In this document: piece after piece, positions 53,263 to 63,340 of the stretch | Layout: every line of letters starts with the position of its first letter | Position numbering within the stretch: position 1 is the stretch's first letter | Assembly (NCBI GenBank): GCA_963676725.1 | Contig: OY781463.1 | Span: forward strand, 3,596,001 to 3,660,000 | Direction: 5' to 3' | DNA length: 64,000 nt | From: G963662905 sp963676725 | Lineage (GTDB): Bacteria; Bacteroidota; Bacteroidia; Bacteroidales; WRLA01 | The notes under the pieces: generated by a model | The model's input: only the letters and a program-made list of their open reading frames with translations | The model's database searches: none | What the model was told of the DNA's origin: nothing | Translations under genes and position numbers: made by a program

Positions 53263-55443
53263 TTATTGTATAATCAGTTTCTCTGTAAGCTCTGCGCCAT
53301 CAAAAGTCAGCTTGACGAGATAAAGACCTTTCTGAAGCATATTCGACTGAATAGGAAGCAGGTGTCCGCCTCTGTTCAAGCTATATTCTGAAGCAAAAAC
53401 TGTACGTCCGGTAAGGTCAATAATACGAACGCCCATTTGCACTTGCTTGAGTGTTGTAAAATAAAGATTCACCTTTTCGGCAGCGGGGTTTGGATACATT
53501 TCAAAAGAGCCACCAAGCAATAAATCATTTATGGCAGTGCCTTCCCATGTAAAGTTCACCTCAGTCATTTCCATAGTATTTCCTGCTAAATCAGAGATAT
53601 TGTCAACGAGCAGAGTATAATTACCATTCTCCATTTTTGTTACAGTAAGGAAAACAACTTCCTGAAGGAAGGAATGCATTTTTGCTTCGATAACATTCAC
53701 ACCATTATCCACCTGATAGTTTAAGGCATCTTCTGCACTTTCTGGAGTAACAGGCTCTGAGAAGGTTACTTTCACAACGGTATCATAAACGGCTTCCAAA
53801 GCTACAACTTCGGGAGCAAAAATATCGCTGCCATCCTGAACATCTGTTTCGAGGCGTAGCTCGATTTTCCATTCACCAAAATCCCAATTTAATGGGCCAA
53901 TTACATCATAAGAAGTGCCCTCAACAGGCTCATATTCGAAGATACTGGTATTATGAACCAACATATCACCGGAACCGTCATTCACTTTCCACATATAATA
54001 ATTGGCCTGATATTCGGCATCAGTACAAATTGCATTACCCACTTTTACGAGCACGGATTCATAAGCTTCGCCGCCATCGCCTGTATTGATCAGTGTAGGC
54101 TCAGGAACTGTATTGTTTGAGGAAATAAGATAATATGCAGTAATTTCCTTTAATTCTGTCTTCCCATAATATTCTTCGATAATACCGGTAACAATAATGC
54201 TGTCGCCAATGCTGGGCATATGGTTTGCATCATAAACAAAAAGTCCGTTCCATGCTCCGGCAGCTGATTGCAAAAAGAAATTCGCGCCAAAAGAAGCGGT
54301 TACAATTCCTGTTGTACTTACTTCCTGACCTTCGTAAGGAGACACCTCTGTTTGCCCTTGGATATCATAAATACTTGTAATCGTTCCCGAGAAAATGGGG
54401 GCTACATAATAATTATAGATAATTGATAAACCGGTATTTGTTCCATCAGTAGCAGTAACTTGGTAGTACACATTGGTTTGACCTTCCTGTCCGGGGATTT
54501 TGCCTGTATAAACACCTTTTGCAGAATGTTCCATTGCAACAGTATTTGTCAGACTATCATAAGATGTTCCCCAAACTAATTGCACGCTTGTGAATGCAGA
54601 AGGGCCTGCAATTGTGGCATTAATTGTCACTTCATCGTTTGCCATTGGCTGTATAGGGAGCATACTGATTTCCTCACAATAAATTGCAGGAACGCTTGCA
54701 TCGCCCCAGATCAGGTTCACAAATTCCGGATGGTCGATAAATGGGTTACGATTTGTTTGCCACTGAAAAATCACATTATTCCGATTACGTTCAAAATCAT
54801 CGGGGGGATCCAGTTCATTCCATTGCAGGAGTGTAGATAATTTCCCATGTTCCGGTAATGGATAGGTATTGATGCGATCAACAACAGTAAGATCCCTTTC
54901 TCCATTATTGCCTTCATAGCGTGTAGCCATATAAAAGATAATACGGGCGATATCGCCTTTTACGGCATCGCGAGGCTCCCAGGTATCTGATGTTGTAAAG
55001 CATCCGGGAGCTTCTTCAACTTCGGTTCCGCCATTATCAAAATCTTTATTGCTTCTCAGTGTATTCACTGATGCATCGGCAGGTTTTAAATTGTGTACAT
55101 CATTAAACATTGGAGGCACTTCATTAAAATTGCCATGGGATTTTGCCCAAACGTGCTCACGGTTCAGCTGATCGCCTGTGCTGCCATAATCATTGGCATT
55201 TTGCGAACGGCCGGTATATACAGCGATAACATTGCCTGGTGTTGCAGGATCGGCATCCGAGTATTTCATGATGGTTTTTGCTGCAAAATAAGAAAACTCC
55301 CTATGGTCATCGATAACCCCATTTAGGGCAGTTTTTAAGGCATCACCTTTTAAGCCTTCTGTTCCGTTATAGTAACCTGTAGGTTGTGCAACAGCTTGTA
55401 AGGCCCAGAGGCTTAAAGCCATTAAAATTAATTTTATCCGCAT
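53263..55443 (-). CDS. Secreted endonuclease I family nuclease with T9SS tail
   Basis: A 726-residue exported nuclease. Signal peptide (MALSLWALQAVAQP) and the endonuclease I domain (about 20-235): QLNREHVWAKSHG, MFNDVHNLKPADASVNTLRS and DIARIIFYMATRY. Extracellular Mg-dependent DNA/RNA cutting is expected from the family. Several Ig- and OB-like modules follow, with repeated GTSYD- and GQTEVSPYEGQEVS-type strands. The end (MYPNPAAEKVNLYF, KGLYLVKLTFDG, EKLIIQ) is a type A T9SS signal. It sits next to a TonB receptor, a lamin-tail protein and two EEP hydrolases. Confidence 0.88.
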   Translation of the reverse strand: MRIKLILMALSLWALQAVAQPTGYYNGTEGLKGDALKTALNGVIDDHREFSYFAAKTIMKYSDADPATPGNVIAVYTGRSQNANDYGSTGDQLNREHVWAKSHGNFNEVPPMFNDVHNLKPADASVNTLRSNKDFDNGGTEVEEAPGCFTTSDTWEPRDAVKGDIARIIFYMATRYEGNNGERDLTVVDRINTYPLPEHGKLSTLLQWNELDPPDDFERNRNNVIFQWQTNRNPFIDHPEFVNLIWGDASVPAIYCEEISMLPIQPMANDEVTINATIAGPSAFTSVQLVWGTSYDSLTNTVAMEHSAKGVYTGKIPGQEGQTNVYYQVTATDGTNTGLSIIYNYYVAPIFSGTITSIYDIQGQTEVSPYEGQEVSTTGIVTASFGANFFLQSAAGAWNGLFVYDANHMPSIGDSIIVTGIIEEYYGKTELKEITAYYLISSNNTVPEPTLINTGDGGEAYESVLVKVGNAICTDAEYQANYYMWKVNDGSGDMLVHNTSIFEYEPVEGTSYDVIGPLNWDFGEWKIELRLETDVQDGSDIFAPEVVALEAVYDTVVKVTFSEPVTPESAEDALNYQVDNGVNVIEAKMHSFLQEVVFLTVTKMENGNYTLLVDNISDLAGNTMEMTEVNFTWEGTAINDLLLGGSFEMYPNPAAEKVNLYFTTLKQVQMGVRIIDLTGRTVFASEYSLNRGGHLLPIQSNMLQKGLYLVKLTFDGAELTEKLIIQ

Positions 55444-55462
55444 AATATCTAATATTTATTTC

Positions 55463-58210
55463 TTAAAAAGTCATTTGTAAAGAGAGGTTCCATCTACGGC
55501 CCATTCCAAAGAAAACAGCGGCAGAACGTGCATCAAAATCATTGAAAGATTGCCCTGTATAACTATCGTTATTGTCTGCATCGCTAATATATACTTCATC
55601 CAAAAGGTTAAGTACACTAGCCCTTACATCGAATCTTGTTTTCTTCACATTAAAGCCATAGCCCACGTGCATATCTACAAGATAATAATCAGGGATTTTC
55701 CATGATTGGCGCGGTTTTCCATTTTCAAAGGCCCATGGGTTTGTCACAGGATCAAGGTTGAGGGGATCGAAATTTGAATAGTTCTTACCGAAATAAGTAA
55801 ATGACCCTTTAAGATAAAGGTCATCAATCACTTCCCAACGGATGCTTTCCCTATTTTGGATTTGGGCTGCATCACCAACATAAATGCCTTTTGCATCAAA
55901 GAACCTTGTTTCAACAAGATTTTGGTTGTCGTCGTAGATACGTGCAGAATCCGCTGAATTCCATTTCCAATCACCCACAGATAGCAATGCTTCAAATTTG
56001 AGGTTTTTCGTGAGCTGGTATGCAAATTCCATCTCAACACCCATATGAACAGCATCCATACCATTGATGTTTACCTTATGGGCCACATCATCAATCATAA
56101 TGGTTGGCGCATAATCGGCAGGCTTATTTTGCCAGATTGTATAATAACCATTCAGGTTGAAGGTCATTTTTGGATTATAATAGCTGTATCCCAATTCAAA
56201 GGCTGTAATATTTTCATTTTTTATTTCACGATAGAGCACATTATTATAATCGTAGATATTGTTGAAACGAGGAGCTTTTGAGAGGTATCCCATATTTACA
56301 AACACGTTCATATTATCATTGATATTGTAGTTTGCTCCCCCTTTAATGGTTCCGCCGGCAATCCATTTCCAATCGGTATGAGCATCTTCCAAGCCTTGTG
56401 AGTTCCGGTCATAAATGGTGCCATTATATTCGATTTTGGTATCGTAGGCAATGCGTAGGAGTGTATCCCCAACGGTCAGCATTTTTGGTTTAAAATAGTC
56501 GATTCTTTTATAACCACTGTAAGAAGTAGTCAGGTTTAGGAATGCTGTAAGTTTATCTTTTGAATATTCGATTTGGCCGAATATACCGCCCCAGCGCACC
56601 AAACCATCATTATGAAAACTGATGATATCACCTACACGATGTTCTTGATCGCTTGCTTCATTCTGGTTTTGATTGTCCAGATCGTAATAATCACCACCAA
56701 GCAGGTCATAGACTTCACGATAATGTTCCCCTTTATAATCCCTTAGATCAAGGCCACCTGATAGAGTCCAGAATTCATTCAGTTTAAGCGTAAAAGTAGA
56801 AAGCAAGCCATACCAGAAATGGTTGTTCATGGAGGAATGGAGAATACCTGTTGAACGCCTATCGGGATTAAACATGCCATTATAGTTGGCATCATACATT
56901 TTTTGGAAGTCGACCAAACCATCAGAGGTCGTGCTTGTGCTATTCGTAATTCCGGTTCCACCACCATCACCAATACTCAGATAAACAATATTTGAGAGGT
57001 ATAGGTTGTCGTTTACATTCCAGAAATCACTGATGCTGAACATCGGTTTATGATAATAATTTTTCTTTTCATTGAGTGCTTCCCTGCCATTGCTAACTTC
57101 ATTTCCATCAGCATCAAGAGTATATCGATCGAGCCAGCCCCAGTTTGCATTAAAGCGCAGACCTTGGTTTAAAGGAATTTCCGGGAGGAAATCTTCCTTT
57201 GGCACGCCATGATCTATTGCATAAGCAGTATCGAACTGAGCTATAGATTTTTTATAGGAACGCTGGCCGTGTTGCTGCGGTGCGCCCATTGCTTTAAAGC
57301 TTAAATGGTGCCTTCCGAGGTCTTTATCAACCCGCAGAAAATAGAACCAGCCTTCGGTCCAGGTTTGGTCTACCCAACCATTCCCTCTTTTATAAGAGCC
57401 TGCTGCTGTGATGCCCCAGCCATTTCCCAGTTTTCCGCTTGTTAGTCCGAGTGATGTTCTGAGGAAACCATCGCCACCAACTTCTTGTTTTAGTTTTAAT
57501 TGTCTTTTTGCTCCAATCCCTTTGGTTTGCAGGTTGATGGTACCACCAACAGAAGGAATTGCCAATTTGGATTTACCTAGGCCACGAATTACCTGTGTGC
57601 GTTGCATCACCAAATCGAGGCCAAACCAGTTTGACCAATATACCCAGCCATTTTCCATATCGTTTACCGGAATACCATCGAGCATAACGGCAACATTACG
57701 CTGGTTAAAACCACGGATATTGATACGAGCATCGCCATCGCCCCCGCCTTGTTGTGTTGCATAAACACCCGGAGTGGCGTTAAGGATTAATGGAATATCC
57801 TGTGAAGCCAGTTCTTCCTCCATTTTCTTGGGTTCAATTGTAGAGAAAGCCACAGGAGTTTCCCTGGTTTTGGCCATATCGCCCACCACCTCAACAGCGG
57901 TAAGTGTAATATAGCTTAGGTTGAAATCAAGAATTTGTTCCGGCTGATTGATTTGTACTTTTTTTGTGCGGCTTTCAAAACCAACATAGCTGATTGTCAG
58001 TGTATAATCGCCATAAGGCAATTCTAGTTCATACTCACCATCAATATTAGTTACAACGCCTTTTCCCGGAGCATAAGTAATATTTGCCCCAATTAATGTT
58101 TCCTGGGTGCGGGTGTCGGTAATGACCCCTTTAAGAACCCCTGTTTGCGCATATAAAGCGGATGAAGCGATAATAAGCACAAAGAAAAGTGCAATTTTTC
58201 TGGCATTCAT
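55463..58210 (-). CDS. TonB-dependent receptor with carboxypeptidase-like regulatory domain
   Basis: A 915-residue outer-membrane receptor. After the signal peptide (FFVLIIASSALYAQ) comes a CarboxypepD_reg domain (GVITDTRTQETLIGANITY, about 25-105). The plug (about 120-230) has RINIRGFNQRNVAVMLDGIP, and a 22-strand barrel ends in a terminal aromatic (SLQMTF). ATG 58210 starts the signal peptide; the earlier in-frame start at 58261 does not. No SusD-like gene is next to it, so it is not a SusC/D pair. It may import products released by the secreted nuclease encoded immediately downstream. Confidence 0.88.
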   Translation of the reverse strand: MNARKIALFFVLIIASSALYAQTGVLKGVITDTRTQETLIGANITYAPGKGVVTNIDGEYELELPYGDYTLTISYVGFESRTKKVQINQPEQILDFNLSYITLTAVEVVGDMAKTRETPVAFSTIEPKKMEEELASQDIPLILNATPGVYATQQGGGDGDARINIRGFNQRNVAVMLDGIPVNDMENGWVYWSNWFGLDLVMQRTQVIRGLGKSKLAIPSVGGTINLQTKGIGAKRQLKLKQEVGGDGFLRTSLGLTSGKLGNGWGITAAGSYKRGNGWVDQTWTEGWFYFLRVDKDLGRHHLSFKAMGAPQQHGQRSYKKSIAQFDTAYAIDHGVPKEDFLPEIPLNQGLRFNANWGWLDRYTLDADGNEVSNGREALNEKKNYYHKPMFSISDFWNVNDNLYLSNIVYLSIGDGGGTGITNSTSTTSDGLVDFQKMYDANYNGMFNPDRRSTGILHSSMNNHFWYGLLSTFTLKLNEFWTLSGGLDLRDYKGEHYREVYDLLGGDYYDLDNQNQNEASDQEHRVGDIISFHNDGLVRWGGIFGQIEYSKDKLTAFLNLTTSYSGYKRIDYFKPKMLTVGDTLLRIAYDTKIEYNGTIYDRNSQGLEDAHTDWKWIAGGTIKGGANYNINDNMNVFVNMGYLSKAPRFNNIYDYNNVLYREIKNENITAFELGYSYYNPKMTFNLNGYYTIWQNKPADYAPTIMIDDVAHKVNINGMDAVHMGVEMEFAYQLTKNLKFEALLSVGDWKWNSADSARIYDDNQNLVETRFFDAKGIYVGDAAQIQNRESIRWEVIDDLYLKGSFTYFGKNYSNFDPLNLDPVTNPWAFENGKPRQSWKIPDYYLVDMHVGYGFNVKKTRFDVRASVLNLLDEVYISDADNNDSYTGQSFNDFDARSAAVFFGMGRRWNLSLQMTF

Positions 58211-58253
58211 TGCATCTGGTTTTAAGTTAAAAAAGGATTTTAATAAAGACAAT

Positions 58254-58293
58254 ATTGGCACCCTTATGATTATTTTTCCATAAGGATGCCAAT
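58254..58293. repeat. 15-bp inverted repeat between lamin-tail and receptor genes
   Basis: ATTGGCACCCTTATG and CATAAGGATGCCAAT pair at 14 of 15 positions around a 10-base loop. The T-run after the stem is poor, so it could be a weak terminator for the upstream 58311 gene or an mRNA-stabilising hairpin. Confidence 0.5.
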
Positions 58294-58310
58294 AAAATAT
58301 AGTGGATTAC

Positions 58311-59291
58311 TTATTTCTTAACGAACTTGCGTACAATGCTTTGTCCGTTATTGAGGGAGGCTTTAATAAAATAAATACCGCTTTCGAGATCAGAAACTTC
58401 AATTGTTGATGTAAAGATACTGAAGCTATATTCACGCTCGGCAACAATTTGTCCGGTAATACTAACGATACGGATTGCAGAAATTGGGGTTTCGCTTTCG
58501 ATAGTAAGGGAACCTTCAGAAATTGGGTTTGGATAGAAATTGAAGGCACTGCTGTTTAGTTCGCCAATAGCAGCATTTCCGCAATCGCAGATATGTGATC
58601 CCAAGTTTTCAAAATCATTTTCAGGAAGGCTGTCCCATTCCATGGTTACATTGAATACAGCAGGGTTTTCCTTGATACCCTCTTCAACATTAGGCTTACG
58701 AATCAGGCTATGATCACGTGTCCAAGCCATCCAGAATAATGGGCCTACGATATAATCCACAATTGTATAGTCTTCAGGAACGCCGCCATTATTCCATGTA
58801 ATTGTAGTATCGGTAATATTGGTCCATCCGTTTTCAGGATCCGGCGCACCAACCCTTGCAAAAATGTCCACAATTGTATTTCCGCCATCTTTTTCTAAAG
58901 TAACAGCATCATTACCATTGAAATACATCATTTTATTCACTTCATAAACAGGACATAAAAAGGTGTCTGCTTTTTCCTGAAGTGCAGCATCTACTGGAAT
59001 TTCCTGACCAGTACCCTCAGGGTCTCTTTTGTCAATTACAACAACATAAGTGCTTTTCGGCTGAATCGTTCCACCAAGTGCAACAGCATTAGGAGTTGTT
59101 CCTCCATTGGAATAACGCACTAATTGATAATTAGTTAAATCAACTACCTGATCGGTAGGATTATAAATTTCAATTGCTTTGTTGTTTCCTGAACCCTCTA
59201 CATATTCTGAGATAAAAAGATCAGAACAAGACTGGGCGATCATAAACTGGCTGGCAAATACAGCCACAATAAAAAGTAAAGCTTTTTTCAT
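58311..59291 (-). CDS. Secreted lamin-tail domain protein with T9SS tail
   Basis: A 326-residue exported protein with signal peptide 1-20 (SQFMIAQ). A lamin-tail domain (LTD) follows: DLFISEYVEGSGNNKAIEIY, DLTNYQLVRYS, NGNDAVTLEKDGG. The C-terminal T9SS signal has FNFYPNPISEGSLTI and SGIYFIKASLNNGQ. The LTD domain often accompanies extracellular nucleases and phosphatases in this phylum. ATG 59291 is chosen for the signal peptide; the frame extends upstream to 59354. It shares the cluster with the nuclease and EEP genes. Confidence 0.85.
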   Translation of the reverse strand: MKKALLFIVAVFASQFMIAQSCSDLFISEYVEGSGNNKAIEIYNPTDQVVDLTNYQLVRYSNGGTTPNAVALGGTIQPKSTYVVVIDKRDPEGTGQEIPVDAALQEKADTFLCPVYEVNKMMYFNGNDAVTLEKDGGNTIVDIFARVGAPDPENGWTNITDTTITWNNGGVPEDYTIVDYIVGPLFWMAWTRDHSLIRKPNVEEGIKENPAVFNVTMEWDSLPENDFENLGSHICDCGNAAIGELNSSAFNFYPNPISEGSLTIESETPISAIRIVSITGQIVAEREYSFSIFTSTIEVSDLESGIYFIKASLNNGQSIVRKFVKK

Positions 59292-59569
59292 AGTGTTAAT
59301 TTTAATTAGTTTTTCATCTGCAAAAGTATTAAAAATGTACCTAAATTTCAGCACTTAAGAATAATTTAAAGACATTAACTTACAAGCATGCAAATCAGAC
59401 GCCAAAACAGTGGATTTTTCTGTTTTTGCCCGCTTTTTTAGTGAAACACTTTAAGGCTTTGCAATAGCGGGTTTATTTTTAATAAAATGAATTCGTATTT
59501 TCGCATCCGTTTTAACAAGCTCTGATGCACTTCAATGGCATTTCAGCACAATAAATCACACGAAAACAA

Positions 59570-60592
59570 ATGAGAATCATGAATAAAATACGCTTAGGTT
59601 TTGTCGCCTTTTTCCTTTGGACATCAATTAGTTTTGCCCAAACAACCGATTTTTCCTGCATTGGTTTTTATAATTTAGAAAATCTTTTTGATACCATAGA
59701 CGATCCAAATACTCGAGACACAGAGTTTACACCTAATGGGAAAAACGAATGGACAGCCGGGCGTTATCAGGAAAAACTGCACAATATGGCCGCAACGATA
59801 AGCCGTATTGGGGTTGAGCATTGCACAAACGGACTGAGTATTATTGGCCTTGCCGAAGTAGAAAACCGCAGCGTATTGGAAGATCTTGTACAAACTAAAG
59901 AACTGGCTGAGCGCGATTATCAAATTGTACATTACGATTCACCCGATGCCCGTGGCATTGATGTCGCTTTAATCTATCAGGCCGATGCCTTTACGCCAAC
60001 ATCCAGCTATAATTTCCCATTGATAATGCCCGGGATTTTTGATTTCGAAACAAGGGACCAATTGCTGGTAAGCGGATTATTGAATGGCGAAACGGTTCAT
60101 ATCTTGGTAAACCACTGGCCTTCGCGTTATGGTGGTGAAGAAGAAACAAAGCCCATGCGCCGTGCTGCAGCGGAACTATCAAAAAAGATTAGCGATAGTT
60201 TATTGAGCATCAACCCAAAAGCAAATATCATTATTATGGGCGACCTGAACGATGATCCGGGTGATCCTTCTGTTTTGGAAGTGCTGAATGCGGGCAATTT
60301 AGATGAAGGGGCTTCTTTGTATAATCCGATGTTGGAGAAGCATCAAAGTGGTGATGGGACTTTAACCTATCGTGGTAAATGGAACCTTTTCGATCAAATT
60401 ATCATGACACCTGCATTGGTGAACGGGCAGAACGGTTTGAAATATGAGGGTGCTTTTATTCATCGCGATAAGCAAATTATTGTGCAAGAAGGCAAATATA
60501 AAGACCAGCCCCTCAGGACATTTGGTGGGGGGAGATATTTGGGTGGTTTTAGTGATCATTTACCTGTTTATATTCTATTGAATAAGGAATAA
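59570..60592 (+). CDS. Secreted endonuclease/exonuclease/phosphatase family protein
   Basis: A 340-residue EEP-fold metallo-hydrolase with signal peptide (MNKIRLGFVAFFLWTSISFA, cleaved after AQ). Fold marks are IGFYNLENLFDTIDDPN (metal-binding Asn and Glu near), IGLAEVENRSVLEDL, LVNHWPSRYGG, IIMGDLNDDPGD and the final FSDHLPVYI. Members cut phosphodiesters or phosphomonoesters; substrate unknown. ATG 59570 or 59579 both fit. It is divergent from the 59291 gene and similar to the 60846 protein, with which it converges. Confidence 0.85.
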   Translation: MRIMNKIRLGFVAFFLWTSISFAQTTDFSCIGFYNLENLFDTIDDPNTRDTEFTPNGKNEWTAGRYQEKLHNMAATISRIGVEHCTNGLSIIGLAEVENRSVLEDLVQTKELAERDYQIVHYDSPDARGIDVALIYQADAFTPTSSYNFPLIMPGIFDFETRDQLLVSGLLNGETVHILVNHWPSRYGGEEETKPMRRAAAELSKKISDSLLSINPKANIIIMGDLNDDPGDPSVLEVLNAGNLDEGASLYNPMLEKHQSGDGTLTYRGKWNLFDQIIMTPALVNGQNGLKYEGAFIHRDKQIIVQEGKYKDQPLRTFGGGRYLGGFSDHLPVYILLNKE

Positions 60593-60845
60593 GCGACAGG
60601 TTTTTGGAGGATCAATGTGCGATCCATTTCGGGATCGTTTGCCCATTATTTTTGTTTTTTGAAAAATGTCACCCATTCTGGCTTTGATCTTGCGTTGCAC
60701 TTTTTTTTTATAAAAATGTCATCCCTACGGGATTGATTATTAAGTCGACACCCCGATTTTTCAAACAGATCACCTTTTCATGGATTAGTAACCCTACGAT
60801 TGTCTGTTAATGCTGTGACATAGGTTTCCCAAAAAACACTTGGAG

Positions 60846-61886
60846 CTATTCCTCCAAACGTAGGCGGATATAAACGGGCAGGTGGTCGCTATAGCCGCCG
60901 TAATATGTACGGCTTTTTGTTCGGTTGGGACGCCAGGTTTTTCGACTTTTATCAAAATACATCAACCATTGCGCACGAAGCACTTCCCCTTTATTATTTT
61001 CTACCCGAAGCTGATTTTGAGTACTGTCCAAAAGAGATGGTGATACAATAATTTGATCGAACATATCCCATTGTTTGAAAAACAGACTTCCTACACCCTG
61101 ATAAAAATCCTGCATTTGCATATTGTACAGGCGCACATTTTTACGAGTAGTTTCAGGAAGATCGGCATTCAAATACGAAAGCAAAGAAGGATCGATGGGA
61201 TTATCATTAAAATCACCCATGATAATTATGTTAGGATTTTGAACACATTGAAAAAGCGAATCGGTGGCGCGTTTCAGCACAAAAGCAGCATGAACCCTAG
61301 CGCGTTCTGTCTTCCCTTTGCCCAGCCAACGCGATGGCCAATGATTTACAAAAATATGCACGCTATCCTGATTCAAAAGACCCTTAACGTAGAGGATCGG
61401 ACGCGTTGGATGATCCTTATTTTTCTTTTGGGTAACATCATAATTCTTCACATACAAAGGTTGAAAAAATCCGGAACGATAAAGCAAAGCAACATGAATA
61501 CCCCTTTTATCCTCCCCTTTTCCCAAAATGCGCATATAAGAAGCATCCTTAAGATCATTTGTATTTATCAGATCTTCAAGAACTTGTTCATTCTCAACTT
61601 CAGCAAGGCCAACAATTACGGGCAAACTGAGGCTGTCCACTGCACGAATTGCTTTTGCTATATTTTCAAGCTTTCGCTGATAGCGCTCAGTATTCCAAGG
61701 CACTTTAAATGCCGGCAAAAATTCTTCATCCCTTTTATTGGGATCATCAATGGTGTCATACAAATTCTCTGTATTGTAAAACATTACTGTAAAATGATCC
61801 GTTTTCTCAGGATTTGTACAAGATGGGATCATCAAGGACAAAAGAACCACAGAAAGGAGCAATAGAAAAACATTCTTTTTATTCAT
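60846..61886 (-). CDS. EEP-family lipoprotein hydrolase, paralog of 59570
   Basis: A 346-residue lipoprotein (lipobox LSLMIPSC). EEP marks are MFYNTENLYDTIDDPNKRD, VGLAEVENEQVLEDL, IFVNHWPSRWLGKG, IIMGDFNDNPIDP and YSDHLPVYIRL. The residues are the same catalytic set as in the convergent gene. Membrane-anchored instead of free suggests a complementary place of action. The 253 bases between the two stops (60593-60845) hold no gene or strong hairpin. Confidence 0.87.
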   Translation of the reverse strand: MNKKNVFLLLLSVVLLSLMIPSCTNPEKTDHFTVMFYNTENLYDTIDDPNKRDEEFLPAFKVPWNTERYQRKLENIAKAIRAVDSLSLPVIVGLAEVENEQVLEDLINTNDLKDASYMRILGKGEDKRGIHVALLYRSGFFQPLYVKNYDVTQKKNKDHPTRPILYVKGLLNQDSVHIFVNHWPSRWLGKGKTERARVHAAFVLKRATDSLFQCVQNPNIIIMGDFNDNPIDPSLLSYLNADLPETTRKNVRLYNMQMQDFYQGVGSLFFKQWDMFDQIIVSPSLLDSTQNQLRVENNKGEVLRAQWLMYFDKSRKTWRPNRTKSRTYYGGYSDHLPVYIRLRLEE

Positions 61887-61903
61887 AAGCGATAAGGAGC
61901 TAT

Positions 61904-62764
61904 TTATTTCAACATAATAACAAGATAGCGCGTGCTTTTCCAGAAGCGCTCAGGATCAATAATCTGTAGTTCTTCAACATTTTCTTCTCCCGAAAGGCGA
62001 TAGGAATCTTCCGGATGATCGGTAAGCACTTTCACTTTATTGTGATAAATGGATATTCTATTGTCTTTACGCAGATCAATTTGGGTAAAATACTCCTCAT
62101 TAAAATCCGGTTTCAATTTTTTAATACTTCCGATTCCAAGAAAACCGCCTTCTTTTGTGATGATATTATTTTCGAGCAATTCTTTTTTTGTACCAATCAC
62201 ATACCAAACCTTATTTAATTCTTCGTCTTGATTTTGAGCGATTAATTGCAGTGTATCATTATTGGATTCAAGTTGTTCGATAAAATCTTCCAGGCCATCA
62301 ATCTTCACATTACGCGTTGCCAATTCATAGCGCAAGCTATCAATTTCCCCATTTTTCCATTGGATTTGTTTTTCCATCCAGCCTAGCATTTCTTCCAATT
62401 CCTTCACTTTTTGCCCTTTGGATAAGGCGTTGCGCCTCATTGCATTAAGCTTGTCGCGATTTTGTTTTAAAAGGCTGTATATTGTTCGGATATCGTCATT
62501 AATATCATCTTCTGCATTACGTTGTGACTCAGCAGAATGGAGGCTGCGCACTGAGATAAGCTTTTCGAGCCTTTTAATTGAATCGAGGTTTTCCTGAATG
62601 CTGGAGAAGGCGCCTGCAAAAACCGCAAGGTTTTCCTGATCTTGGCCAATTTCGAGTCTGAGGCTATCGTTTTCTGCCTGCACTTTTTCCATTTCATGCT
62701 GGTAACAACTCGTTAAAAACATGACGCCCATAAGAGCAACAAGAACAATACGGATATTTTTCAT
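61904..62764 (-). CDS. Coiled-coil lipoprotein of unknown function
   Basis: A 286-residue lipoprotein (MGVMFLTSC). The middle 150 residues are a long coiled coil (for example KVQAENDSLRLEIGQDQENL and EMLGWMEKQIQWKNGEIDSL), and the last 90 residues form a small beta domain (GFLGIGSIKKLKPDF, RISIYHNKVKVLTDHPEDSY). It starts upstream of the EEP lipoprotein with a short gap of 17 bases, so they may share a transcript. A periplasmic scaffold is only a guess. Confidence 0.65.
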   Translation of the reverse strand: MKNIRIVLVALMGVMFLTSCYQHEMEKVQAENDSLRLEIGQDQENLAVFAGAFSSIQENLDSIKRLEKLISVRSLHSAESQRNAEDDINDDIRTIYSLLKQNRDKLNAMRRNALSKGQKVKELEEMLGWMEKQIQWKNGEIDSLRYELATRNVKIDGLEDFIEQLESNNDTLQLIAQNQDEELNKVWYVIGTKKELLENNIITKEGGFLGIGSIKKLKPDFNEEYFTQIDLRKDNRISIYHNKVKVLTDHPEDSYRLSGEENVEELQIIDPERFWKSTRYLVIMLK

Positions 62765-62786
62765 GGTTTTGGTGATTTTGATGGTA

Positions 62787-63161
62787 TTAAAATTCGGTTA
62801 ATCGTTCAATATCACGACGGTCGCGTTTGGTTGGGCGACCTTGTCCTCGGTCGCGCTGACCACTATTATATTCATGCAGCATTTCCACACGTTCATATTC
62901 TTCGGGGCTTGTAAGATCTTCAATATAGGCATCAACTAATTTTGCGCCCACACGGTTTTTCAATAATTTGATAATCCTCATTTTCCGATGTAAAGGCCCT
63001 TGCTGTGCTTCAATGATATCGCCTTCCCGAACTTCCCTGCTCGGTTTTACCTCCTGATCGGCCAATTTCACTTTTCCCGTTCTCACCATTTGCGAGGCCA
63101 AACTTCTTGTTTTATAAATCCTGACGCACCAAACAAATTTATCGATTCTCACTCCGTCCAT
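62787..63161 (-). CDS. hslR: S4-domain RNA-binding protein, Hsp15-like
   Basis: A 124-residue basic protein. The S4 domain occupies about 1-65 (IDKFVWCVRIYKTRSLASQM, VKLADQEVKPSREVREGD), followed by MRIIKLLKNRVGAK and a basic Arg-rich tail (GQRDRGQGRPTKRDRRD). This is the Hsp15 layout, a heat-shock protein that recycles stalled 50S subunits. ATG 63161 opens the S4 domain; the upstream extension to 63209 is not supported. Confidence 0.85.
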   Translation of the reverse strand: MDGVRIDKFVWCVRIYKTRSLASQMVRTGKVKLADQEVKPSREVREGDIIEAQQGPLHRKMRIIKLLKNRVGAKLVDAYIEDLTSPEEYERVEMLHEYNSGQRDRGQGRPTKRDRRDIERLTEF

Positions 63162-63340
63162 AATTTTTAATAAAATAATTAATTCTGCATCAAAATTAAT
63201 AAAAACCAAAGCTTCCAGACTTATTAAGGTGAAAAGCTGTGATTTTTGCTCTCATCTCTGTTTCCTTCTTAAAACGCAAAGTGAACCAGAATGTTATAAA
63301 TTGCAGCAAATACTTATTATAATGAGTTGTTATATTGATG

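Noticed and set aside
58254..58293. Strong Rho-independent terminator
   Set aside because: The stem is good but no proper T-run follows on the minus strand, so it is kept only as an inverted repeat.
61053..61865. 270-residue plus-strand open frame
   Set aside because: Antisense to the EEP lipoprotein, whose catalytic motifs are intact; composition is low-complexity Ile/His-rich.
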